Assembly (NCBI GenBank): GCA_944323585.1
Contig: CALUTA010000075.1
Span: 1-7,023 of the forward strand
Length of the DNA stretch: 7,023 bases
Source of the DNA: Candidatus Gastranaerophilales bacterium
Lineage (GTDB): Bacteria > Cyanobacteriota > Vampirovibrionia > Gastranaerophilales > Gastranaerophilaceae
Direction of reading: 5' to 3'
Shown here: piece after piece, positions 1 to 4,832 of the stretch
Position numbering within the stretch: the stretch's first letter is position 1
Layout: each line of letters begins with the position of its first letter
Position numbers and translations under genes: made by a program
The notes under the pieces: generated by a model
Databases searched by the model: none
What the model was told of the DNA's origin: nothing
What the model saw: the letters and a program-made list of their open reading frames with translations, nothing else

Positions 1-87
1 AACAGACCGGTAAGCACACTGGCAAAGGAATTTGTAAAAGATACATTGTTTGAGATTACACATTTTGTATCAAAAGTCGTTGCATAA
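1..87 (+). CDS. 3' end of an unidentified plus-strand gene (partial)
   Basis: An open frame enters from the left edge and codes for 28 residues before a TAA stop at 85-87. The tail contains RPVSTLAKEF near its start and ends in a hydrophobic helix-like stretch (FEITHFVSKVVA). The 'RP.S..A..F' pattern is vaguely like the C-terminal end of LysR-type regulators, but this is too short to assign and I give no function. That it is a real coding end is supported by the strong intrinsic terminator about 30 bases after the stop. The start and nearly all of the protein lie outside the window. Confidence 0.55.
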   Translation, partial: NRPVSTLAKEFVKDTLFEITHFVSKVVA

Positions 88-116
88 TTAATAGGAAAAA
101 GGAACAAAGGAAAAAT

Positions 117-147
117 AAAAAAGACGGTTTCAAAAGCCGTCTTTTTT
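117..147. terminator. Bidirectional intrinsic terminator between convergent genes
   Basis: A ten-pair stem is formed by 121-130 and 134-143 (AAGACGG pairs with CCGTCTT, then one G-T and two A-T pairs) with a three-base loop. It is flanked by an A-run before and a seven-base T-run (142-148) after. Because the flanks are A-rich on one side and T-rich on the other, it can terminate both the plus-strand gene ending at 87 and the minus-strand acyltransferase ending at 156. Confidence 0.9.
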
Positions 148-155
148 TATTTATT

Positions 156-977
156 TTATACTCCCGAAACAGGAGGCAAATCAATTCTCTTAAGCCGCTG
201 TTCAATTCTTCTGTACCACTTGAGGTGCTGTTTGAAAAGAATTTTATAATCGGAAATCTGCCCGTGCGAAATTTCTTCATCCTGCTGGTCGCAAACTTCC
301 GTTAAAGCATGTTCTAAGAAATGAGTATATTCCTTTCTGTCGATTTGTGCATCTCTTAGTTCAATACGTTTGCCGAATTTGACAAGAACTTCCGGTCTGT
401 TATCTCTCAAAAAACAGTAATCAATTGCAAGCGGAATAAGGTTTACTTTTCCGTATCTTTTAACTGCATTTTGCGCAATATAGGCAAGTCCTGTCTGGAA
501 CTCAAACGGTCTGAAGTGAGGCGGTCTGATTATTCCCTGAGGAAAAATACAGAGTAAATTTCTTGTATCTCCAACTACGTCAACAGAATATTGCAAAGCT
601 TTCATTGCGGATTGCGGGGATTTTTTGTTTACGGAATATGCTCCTCCACGGCGCAGCAGCGGAAATCTGTTAAGTTCTTCCACCATCAGACGAATTTCTT
701 TATGGAAAATTCTGTGTGTAATATTATAGAATACAATCCCGTCCCACCAGTTGCAGTGGGGTGCAAAAAGAATTGTGGGGGTGTCCTGCCCGCCGTCAAA
801 ATAGTTTTCTTCTCCCTGATAACGAAAAGCATAAAAGCGGTTTTGGAGCATATTAAAAAAGAACATACTTGCTACCCAAAGCCAGAATTTGCTGGTTTTC
901 GCCGGTTTAAATTTCTCCTCTTTATTCCGAAGCTTTGTCGGAGGGATGTCAGAATATAGTTTTTCCTCTAATGCCAT
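156..977 (-). CDS. PlsC-type lysophospholipid/glycerol acyltransferase family protein
   Basis: A 273-residue protein of the PlsC/LPLAT acyltransferase family, whose members transfer an acyl chain to a lysophospholipid or similar acceptor at the cytoplasmic membrane. Visible motifs: the catalytic HX4D motif as HCNWWD (H74, D79), a second block at about 97-117 (MVEELNRFPLLRRGGAYSVN), the acceptor-binding block as FPQG (145-148) and the IPLAIDY block (181-187). The usual Glu of FPEG is Gln here; from memory, a bacterial subfamily with WWDG and FPQG shares this, so it need not mean loss of activity. A hydrophobic segment at about 31-48 is a likely membrane anchor. The Lys/Arg-rich C-terminus (245-264) is unassigned. 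Start: ATG at 977 with GGAG at 990-993, a rather long 12-base spacing. It lies downstream of the nrdD remnant on the same strand. The exact substrate cannot be read from the sequence. Confidence 0.85.
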   Translation of the reverse strand: MALEEKLYSDIPPTKLRNKEEKFKPAKTSKFWLWVASMFFFNMLQNRFYAFRYQGEENYFDGGQDTPTILFAPHCNWWDGIVFYNITHRIFHKEIRLMVEELNRFPLLRRGGAYSVNKKSPQSAMKALQYSVDVVGDTRNLLCIFPQGIIRPPHFRPFEFQTGLAYIAQNAVKRYGKVNLIPLAIDYCFLRDNRPEVLVKFGKRIELRDAQIDRKEYTHFLEHALTEVCDQQDEEISHGQISDYKILFKQHLKWYRRIEQRLKRIDLPPVSGV

Positions 978-1000
978 AAATAGATTTTACTCCGATAAAT

Positions 1001-1032
1001 TAAAATAGGCAAATGGGATTTTGCTTATTTTA
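1001..1032. other. AT-rich 13-bp hairpin between nrdD remnant and acyltransferase gene
   Basis: Positions 1001-1013 pair with 1020-1032 (12 Watson-Crick pairs and one G-T) around a six-base loop. Read on the minus strand it lies after the nrdD remnant and 24 bases before the acyltransferase start, so it could be a weak terminator of the nrdD unit or a structured leader. It has no clean T-run on the minus strand, so I do not call it a terminator. Confidence 0.4.
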
Positions 1033-1036
1033 ATAA

Positions 1037-1065
1037 AAGTTAACCTCTTAGTTTTATTTCGTCAA
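1037..1065 (-). promoter_or_regulatory. Weak candidate promoter for the acyltransferase gene
   Basis: On the minus strand TTGACG (1060-1065) is followed after 17 bases by TAACTT (1037-1042). The -35 is good and the -10 is poor. The acyltransferase may instead have been transcribed from the nrdD promoter; the sequence does not settle this. Confidence 0.25.
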
Positions 1066-1168
1066 AATAGTTTTTTATTGTTTTAATAATTATGGCAAAT
1101 TCATTTTCTGAATAGGTGTTTTCTTTTGCAAAATAATGGTTAAGTGTTTTGGAGGTGCGCTTTCTATT
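1040..1168 (-). pseudogene. Out-of-frame coding remnant fused to the nrdD fragment
   Basis: Beyond the nrdD junction, in another minus-strand frame, there is a stop-free run of 42 codons ending at TAA (1040-1042). The part after the junction (about 1143 downward) reads like genuine protein: HYFAKENTYSENEFA, then IIIKTIKNYFDEIKLRG, an amphipathic Lys/Glu-rich mix. It has no start codon of its own in this frame. I read it as the possible 3' end of another gene joined to nrdD by a deletion or recombination. I do not recognise the family, and chance openness of a short frame remains possible. Confidence 0.35.
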
Positions 1169-1536
1169 TTACCTTTAACCCCTCTGAAACCTTCCATCAG
1201 CAAGTCTTTTAAATCCCAGCCCACACAGTAGACTGAAATTATATTCAAATCATGAATATGAATATCTCCGCTGATGTGCGCATTTCTTATATCTGCGGGG
1301 TAAACTTTGTTCAGCCAGTAATTTTTGCTGATTTCCGAGGCAATGTAGTTGTTCAGCCCCTGAATTGAGTAGGTCATGTTTGAATTTTCTTTGACTTTCC
1401 AGTCAAGCTGTTTCAGATAATTTTCAACAAGTTCAATCTCTGCATTTTTTGTTGCAGCCGGAACATTTGACATAAAGGCTCTTTTAGACGAACCAAGAGC
1501 GACAACATTGTTGTCTTTGATAACAGTGTTTTTCAT
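1090..1536 (-). pseudogene. nrdD: Truncated anaerobic ribonucleoside-triphosphate reductase (NrdD), N-terminal fragment
   Basis: A 148-residue frame whose residues ~32-130 match the start of the class III ribonucleotide reductase catalytic domain, which makes deoxynucleotides without oxygen using a glycyl radical. Recognisable stretches are NSNMTYSIQGLNNYIASE, YWLNKVYP, HISGDIHIHDL, SVYCVGWDLKDLL, EGFRGVKGKIESAPPKH. Immediately after PPKH the similarity stops and an unrelated 16-residue tail leads to TAA at 1090-1092. Family members are roughly 600-750 residues, so the active-site cysteines, C-terminal zinc site and glycyl radical loop are all missing. Start: ATG at 1536, chosen because GGGAG (1546-1550) sits nine bases upstream; an in-frame ATG at 1626 lies inside the riboswitch and has no such site. 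The ATP-cone found at the N-terminus of many NrdDs is absent, which may be native to this subtype. No nrdG activase gene is visible nearby. Non-functional as a reductase; whether the short peptide is made is unknown. Confidence 0.85.
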
Positions 1537-1541
1537 AAAAA

Positions 1542-1556
1542 AAATCTCCCAGATTT
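1542..1556 (-). promoter_or_regulatory. Hairpin holding the nrdD Shine-Dalgarno (riboswitch expression platform)
   Basis: On the minus strand AAATCT, GGG, AGATTT forms a perfect six-pair hairpin with a GGG loop, followed by five more T and the ATG at 1536. The ribosome binding site GGGAG (1550-1546) spans the loop and the 3' arm. It lies 13 bases after the cobalamin aptamer, so it or a competing fold is the likely expression platform, controlling translation. A transcriptional terminator role is less likely: the stem has one G-C pair and the T-run abuts the start codon. Confidence 0.5.
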
Positions 1557-1569
1557 CCGTGGTAACATA

Positions 1570-1643
1570 ACTAAAATAAGCATTCCGACTGTAACGGCTG
1601 CGGTCCAGTGTGGGAATTTCACCCATGCTTTCCTTAAATTAGT
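1570..1643 (-). ncRNA. Cobalamin (B12) riboswitch aptamer, compact class-II-like form
   Basis: A 74-base element on the minus strand. An outer helix P1 pairs ACTAA (1643-1639) with TTAGT (1574-1570). After a 2x2 internal loop, TAAG (1636-1633) pairs with CTTA (1580-1577). Next come GGAAAG, then a P3 hairpin TGGG/CCCA capped by TGAAATT, the core CTGGACCGCAGCCGTTA, and a closing segment AGTCGGAATGC. This order matches the conserved B12-box core (GTGAAAxTCC, CCGCAxCxGTTA, AGTCxGAATGC) and the compact form without the P7-P11 arm. It resembles the short environmental class-II aptamers that I recall from structural work. Predicted transcription start (about 1643) coincides with the first base of P1. 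Known biology: cobalamin binding usually represses downstream B12-independent isozymes or B12 uptake genes. Its target here is the nrdD fragment. Confidence 0.85.
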
Positions 1644-1649
1644 AAACCA

Positions 1650-1678
1650 ATTTTATAATTTTAAATAAATTTTGTCAA
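1650..1678 (-). promoter_or_regulatory. Sigma-70-type promoter for the riboswitch-nrdD transcript
   Basis: On the minus strand a perfect -35 TTGACA (1673-1678) is followed after 17 bases by TAAAAT (1650-1655). Transcription would start near 1643, exactly at the 5' arm of riboswitch helix P1, which supports both calls. Confidence 0.75.
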
Positions 1679-1686
1679 CGAAATTT

Positions 1687-1710
1687 AATAAATCATGCGG
1701 TTGATTTATT
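1687..1710. repeat. Perfect 9-bp inverted repeat in the divergent intergenic region
   Basis: AATAAATCA (1687-1695) and TGATTTATT (1702-1710) are exact reverse complements around a six-base GC-rich spacer TGCGGT. The repeat lies eight bases upstream of the -35 of the nrdD promoter and about 60 bases upstream of the atpD -35. A dyad at this place fits a regulator operator that could act on one or both divergent promoters. No T-run follows, so it is not a terminator. It does not look like the NrdR box as I know it. Confidence 0.5.
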
Positions 1711-1769
1711 TTAAAAAACAAGTTTAAAAATGTCCTGAATTCCGTATTATTGCAAGGTTTAATAAATAA

Positions 1770-1798
1770 TTGATATTTATTTTTTCTTGTTTTATAAT
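1770..1798 (+). promoter_or_regulatory. Sigma-70-type promoter of the atpD operon
   Basis: TTGATA (1770-1775), a 17-base spacer, then a perfect TATAAT (1793-1798). The start would fall near 1805, giving a leader of under 20 bases that still contains the Shine-Dalgarno AAGGAGAG. This shows that atpD heads its own transcription unit. Confidence 0.8.
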
Positions 1799-1821
1799 CA
1801 AATCAGCAAAGGAGAGCTTAT

Positions 1822-3231
1822 ATGGAGACATTAACTAAAAACGAAGGGATTATTACAAAGATTATCGGGCCTGTAATTGACGTTGAATTCCAATCAGGCG
1901 AACTGCCGGAAATATATACGGCTTTGAATATTTATAAAGACGACGGAAGCTATGTTGTTGCGGAAGTTCAGCAAATGCTCGGCGGAAACCGTGTAAGAAC
2001 GGTTGCAATGTCTTCAACCGACGGTCTTAAAAGAGGAATGAAGGTTGTTAATACTAACGAACCGATTAAAATCCCTGTCGGAAAACCGATTTTAGGAAGA
2101 ATTTTAAACGTAACGGGTCAGCCTGTTGACCAGATGGGGCCTGTTGAAACCGATACTTATCTTCCTATCCACAGAGAATCTCCTAAACTTACAGACCAGA
2201 ATACAAATATTGAAATTTTGGAAACAGGTATAAAAGCAATTGACCTTCTTCAGCCATACCAGAAGGGCGGAAAAATCGGTCTGTTCGGCGGTGCAGGTGT
2301 TGGTAAAACCGTTTTGATTATGGAACTTATCCATAACATTGCAATGGAGCATTCAGGTGTTTCAGTTTTCGGCGGTGTCGGCGAAAGAACCCGTGAAGGC
2401 AACGACCTCTGGAACGAAATGAAAGAATCAGGCGTTATTGATAAAGTTGCACTTATTTACGGACAGATGAACGAGCCGCCGGGAGCACGTATGAGAGTCG
2501 GACTTTCTGCGTTGACGGCTGCCGAATACTTCAGAGATTTTTCTAAACAGGACGTGTTGTTGTTTATTGATAACATTTTCCGTTTCACTCAGGCAGGTTC
2601 GGAAGTATCGGCACTGTTGGGCCGTATGCCTTCTGCCGTTGGTTATCAGCCGACTCTGGCAAACGAAATGGGTGAACTTCAGGAACGTATTACTTCAACT
2701 AAAGACGGTTCTATTACGTCAGTTCAGGCAATTTACGTACCGGCCGACGACCTGACAGACCCCGCTCCTGCAACTACATTCTCACACCTTGACGCTTCAA
2801 CTGTATTGTCAAGACAGATTGCATCTCTGGGTATTTATCCGGCTGTTGATCCGCTTGAATCTTCTTCAAGAGTTCTTGATCCGAATATTATCGGGGAAGA
2901 ACACTACAATACAACCAGAAAAGTTCTTGAAATCCTTCAAAAATATAAAGAACTGCAGGATATTATCGCAATTCTCGGTATGGACGAACTTTCAGACGAA
3001 GATAAAGAAACTGTCAACAGAGCACGTAAAATTCAAAGATTCCTGTCACAGCCGTTCTTTGTTGCAGAACAGTTCTCAGGTATCCCGGGCAAGTACGTAA
3101 AACTCGAAGATACTATCAGAGGATTCAAAGAAATTATCGAAGGTAAACATGATGATTTGCCTGAACAAGCTTTCTATATGGTCGGTACAATCGAAGAAGC
3201 TGTTGAAAAAGGCAAAACATTAAATGCTTAA
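1822..3231 (+). CDS. atpD: F1Fo ATP synthase subunit beta
   Basis: The catalytic beta subunit of F1, 469 residues, full family length, acting at the cytoplasmic face of the membrane. The N-terminal beta-barrel (about 8-80) starts with GIITKIIGPVIDVEF. Walker A is GGAGVGKT (156-163). The catalytic glutamate lies in GERTREGNDLW (E188, R189). Walker B is LLFID (246-250), followed by PAPATTFSHLDAST (314-327). The family signature is PAVDPLESSS (340-349), and the epsilon-contacting loop reads DELSDED (388-394), a normal variant of DELSEED. All nucleotide-site residues I can check are present. Start: ATG at 1822 with AAGGAG (1809-1814) seven bases upstream. It opens an atpD-atpC unit with no other atp genes in the window, the split known from Cyanobacteria and relatives. 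The gene is intact with no oddities. Confidence 0.99.
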   Translation: METLTKNEGIITKIIGPVIDVEFQSGELPEIYTALNIYKDDGSYVVAEVQQMLGGNRVRTVAMSSTDGLKRGMKVVNTNEPIKIPVGKPILGRILNVTGQPVDQMGPVETDTYLPIHRESPKLTDQNTNIEILETGIKAIDLLQPYQKGGKIGLFGGAGVGKTVLIMELIHNIAMEHSGVSVFGGVGERTREGNDLWNEMKESGVIDKVALIYGQMNEPPGARMRVGLSALTAAEYFRDFSKQDVLLFIDNIFRFTQAGSEVSALLGRMPSAVGYQPTLANEMGELQERITSTKDGSITSVQAIYVPADDLTDPAPATTFSHLDASTVLSRQIASLGIYPAVDPLESSSRVLDPNIIGEEHYNTTRKVLEILQKYKELQDIIAILGMDELSDEDKETVNRARKIQRFLSQPFFVAEQFSGIPGKYVKLEDTIRGFKEIIEGKHDDLPEQAFYMVGTIEEAVEKGKTLNA

Positions 3232-3238
3232 TTAAATT

Positions 3239-3271
3239 TTTCGGGCAGCGGACAAATTCCGTTGCCTGAAA
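3239..3271 (+). other. Stable hairpin between atpD and atpC
   Basis: Positions 3239-3252 pair with 3258-3271: fourteen pairs, of which two are G-U and seven are G-C, around the loop CAAAT. It lies eight bases after the atpD stop and 29 before the atpC start. No T-run follows (TTTATAAAG), so full termination is unlikely. As inference, it may protect the atpD 3' end from exonucleases or attenuate the transcript, giving more beta than epsilon as the 3:1 complex needs. Confidence 0.7.
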
Positions 3272-3300
3272 TTTATAAAGTTTTAAAGTAAGAGGATTTT

Positions 3301-3693
3301 ATGCATTTAAAAATAATTACTCATGAAAAAGTTGTATTTGATGAAGAAGTTGATGAAATCTATACTAAAGGTGTGGACGGAGAATTCGGTATTTTAAAAG
3401 ATCACGTTCCTGTTATGGCGGCACTCGATATCGGTGTAACCAAGGTTAAAAAAGACGGCGAGGCCAAATCTTATACAACAATGGGCGGAGTGCTTCAGTT
3501 TAAGAATAATGAGTGTATTATATTAACCACAACGGCCGAATGCGGTGATGATATTGATGTTGCAAGGGCAGAGGCTGCCTTAAGACGTGCTAAAGAGCGT
3601 CTTGCAGAACATGATGCTTCAATTGATGCAAAACGTGCTGAAGCTGCTGTTGCAAGAGCCATGGCCAGATTAAAGGCAACTTTGAATAATTAA
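3301..3693 (+). CDS. atpC: F1Fo ATP synthase subunit epsilon
   Basis: The epsilon subunit of the F1 central stalk, 130 residues, typical length. It contacts gamma and the c-ring and can inhibit ATP hydrolysis. The N-terminal beta-sandwich (about 1-84) carries the hallmark GEFGILKDHVPVMAAL (27-42) and MGGVLQF (61-67). The C-terminal helical hairpin (about 85-128) contains DVARAEAALRRAKERL and the repeat-like AEAAVARAMARL. AGGA at 3293-3296 is four bases before the ATG, a short but workable spacing. It follows atpD by 69 bases, containing the hairpin at 3239-3271. Its stop codon is one base before the next start, so the CHR-1 gene is probably translated by coupling to atpC. Confidence 0.97.
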   Translation: MHLKIITHEKVVFDEEVDEIYTKGVDGEFGILKDHVPVMAALDIGVTKVKKDGEAKSYTTMGGVLQFKNNECIILTTTAECGDDIDVARAEAALRRAKERLAEHDASIDAKRAEAAVARAMARLKATLNN

Positions 3694-3694
3694 A

Positions 3695-4255
3695 ATGGAA
3701 AAATCTTTATATAATATTTTTAAAGCTTTTTTTAAAGTGGGAACTTTGTTGCTTGGCGGCGGATACGTAATTTTGCCTATTATGCAATGTGAACTTGTAG
3801 AAAAGAGGGGATGGATTGATAATGATGAATTATGTGAATACACCGCTCTTAGCCAGAGTCTGCCCGGACTTATCGCTGCGAATCTGTCGATTTTTGTAGG
3901 GTATAAAATAAGAGGAACAATCGGGGCCATTGTTGCGATTTTCGGAATGGTTCTGCCGGCTTTTTTGTGCATTGTAGTGCTGGCAAAAATTCTTGAAGAA
4001 ATTATAAATTTGAGAGTTGTGCAAGGAATATTCTGGGGGGTCGGAATCGGAGTTTTCGTTTTGATTTATCTTGCAATAAAAGAAATCTGGAAAAAAAGTG
4101 TGAATGACAAATTTACGTTTTTAATCTTTTTTGCTGTGTTTTTGTGTTCTGCATGTTTTAAAGTTTCGCCTGCAATCCTTGTAATTCTTGCTATTTTAAC
4201 AGGCATTGCAAGGCAGTTTATATTGAACCGGAAGAAAAAGGAGGCTGAGGAATGA
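3695..4255 (+). CDS. Short-chain CHR (chromate transporter) family protein, first of a pair
   Basis: A 186-residue hydrophobic inner-membrane protein of the CHR family, the half-size form that usually occurs as two adjacent genes acting together. Visible family features: an N-terminal helix leading into LLGGGYVILPIM (19-30), the loop ELVEKRGWIDNDEL, the conserved SLPGLIAANLSIFVGY (55-70), then GAIVAIFGMVLPAF (77-90). Further helices are at about 92-105, 108-128, 139-155 and 158-175, ending in a basic tail. The usual TPGP of the family is SLPG here. The best known members export chromate using proton motive force, but many family members have no proven substrate, so chromate is not established. 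Start: ATG one base after the atpC stop with no good Shine-Dalgarno, implying translational coupling to atpC. Its last four bases overlap the next gene. Confidence 0.9.
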   Translation: MEKSLYNIFKAFFKVGTLLLGGGYVILPIMQCELVEKRGWIDNDELCEYTALSQSLPGLIAANLSIFVGYKIRGTIGAIVAIFGMVLPAFLCIVVLAKILEEIINLRVVQGIFWGVGIGVFVLIYLAIKEIWKKSVNDKFTFLIFFAVFLCSACFKVSPAILVILAILTGIARQFILNRKKKEAEE

Positions 4256-4782
4256 TTTATCTTCAGTTGTTTCTTGAATTTTTTCATATAGGTTTATTCT
4301 CGTTTGGCGGCGGGTATGCGACATTGCCGTTTTTGTACCATATTGCGGAAACCCGTCACTGGTATACTGCAAAACAGTTGACTGATATGATTGCAATATC
4401 GTCCATTACTCCGGGGCCTGTGGGGGTTAATGTTGCAACATTTGCCGGATATACAACTTCAGGACTTTTGGGGTCAGTTATTGCGACGACTTCGGTCGTG
4501 CTGCCTTCGCTGATTATTGTTATCATTGTTTCAAAGCTTCTGGAACAGTTCAAGCATAATAAATATGTTCAATCGATTATATATTGTCTGAAACCTGCGG
4601 GCTGCGGGCTTCTGGCAGCGGTTGGAGTCGGAATGTTTATGTCTGATTTTAGTATTATAGGAATTATGTTATTTCTGATTCTATTTGGAATGAGTTTGAT
4701 GAAAAAACATGATCCGCTTGTATATTTGGGGCTTTCCGCTCTTGCGGGGCTTGCTGTGTATTTGATTAATCCGAATATGTAA
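4252..4782 (+). CDS. Short-chain CHR (chromate transporter) family protein, second of a pair
   Basis: A 176-residue partner of the previous gene, with the same architecture and clearly homologous to it. It has FSFGGGYATLPFLYHI (16-31), the conserved ITPGPVGVNVATFAGY (52-67) with the canonical TPGP, and GSVIATTSVVLPSL (74-87). Hydrophobic helices follow at about 86-96, 108-128, 131-149 and 155-172. In short-chain CHR pairs the two proteins are thought to sit in opposite membrane orientations and work as a heterodimer. Start: ATG inside an ATGA overlap with the upstream stop, with a near-perfect AAGGAGG (4238-4244) seven bases upstream. This gives it a much better ribosome binding site than its partner. 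The substrate is unproven. It is the last gene of the likely atpD-atpC-CHR-CHR operon; I see no intrinsic terminator after it. Confidence 0.9.
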   Translation: MIYLQLFLEFFHIGLFSFGGGYATLPFLYHIAETRHWYTAKQLTDMIAISSITPGPVGVNVATFAGYTTSGLLGSVIATTSVVLPSLIIVIIVSKLLEQFKHNKYVQSIIYCLKPAGCGLLAAVGVGMFMSDFSIIGIMLFLILFGMSLMKKHDPLVYLGLSALAGLAVYLINPNM

Positions 4783-4812
4783 TTGGTATTTGGGATTTAG
4801 TTGTTGTATAAT
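4783..4812 (+). promoter_or_regulatory. Promoter of the pilin-like gene
   Basis: TTGGTA (4783-4788), an 18-base spacer and a perfect TATAAT (4807-4812), starting right after the CHR-2 stop. The start would be near 4819, just before the ribosome binding site GGGAG (4823-4827), so the leader is very short. Confidence 0.6.
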
Positions 4813-4832
4813 TTCTACAAGCGGGAGTTGTG

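Noticed and set aside
591..959. A 122-codon plus-strand open frame
   Set aside because: It is antisense to the acyltransferase, whose frame shows clear family motifs; no ribosome binding site or recognisable protein.
1090..1150. An intron or intein interrupting nrdD (common in this gene family)
   Set aside because: There is no intein splice residue or motif after PPKH, no intron-like structure, and the sequence runs straight into another gene without resumption of nrdD.
1537..1556. Reading the AAATCT-GGG-AGATTT hairpin plus T-run as an intrinsic terminator
   Set aside because: The stem has a single G-C pair and the T-run directly abuts the start codon with the ribosome binding site in the hairpin, so translational control is the better explanation.
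1537..1626. An upstream in-frame ATG at 1626 that would add 30 residues to the nrdD fragment
   Set aside because: The added stretch lies inside the riboswitch aptamer and leader, has no ribosome binding site, and has no NrdD similarity; the ATG at 1536 has GGGAG at proper distance.
2104..3100. Open frames on both strands within atpD
   Set aside because: Shadow frames of a fully conserved atpD; no motifs or start signals.
3670..4553. Several minus-strand open frames across the CHR pair
   Set aside because: They are antisense to two recognisable membrane proteins with well-placed starts, and carry no recognisable domains.
3695..4782. Calling the CHR pair a chromate resistance determinant
   Set aside because: Family membership is clear but no chrB-type regulator, mobile element or other resistance gene is nearby, and many CHR proteins have no shown chromate activity.
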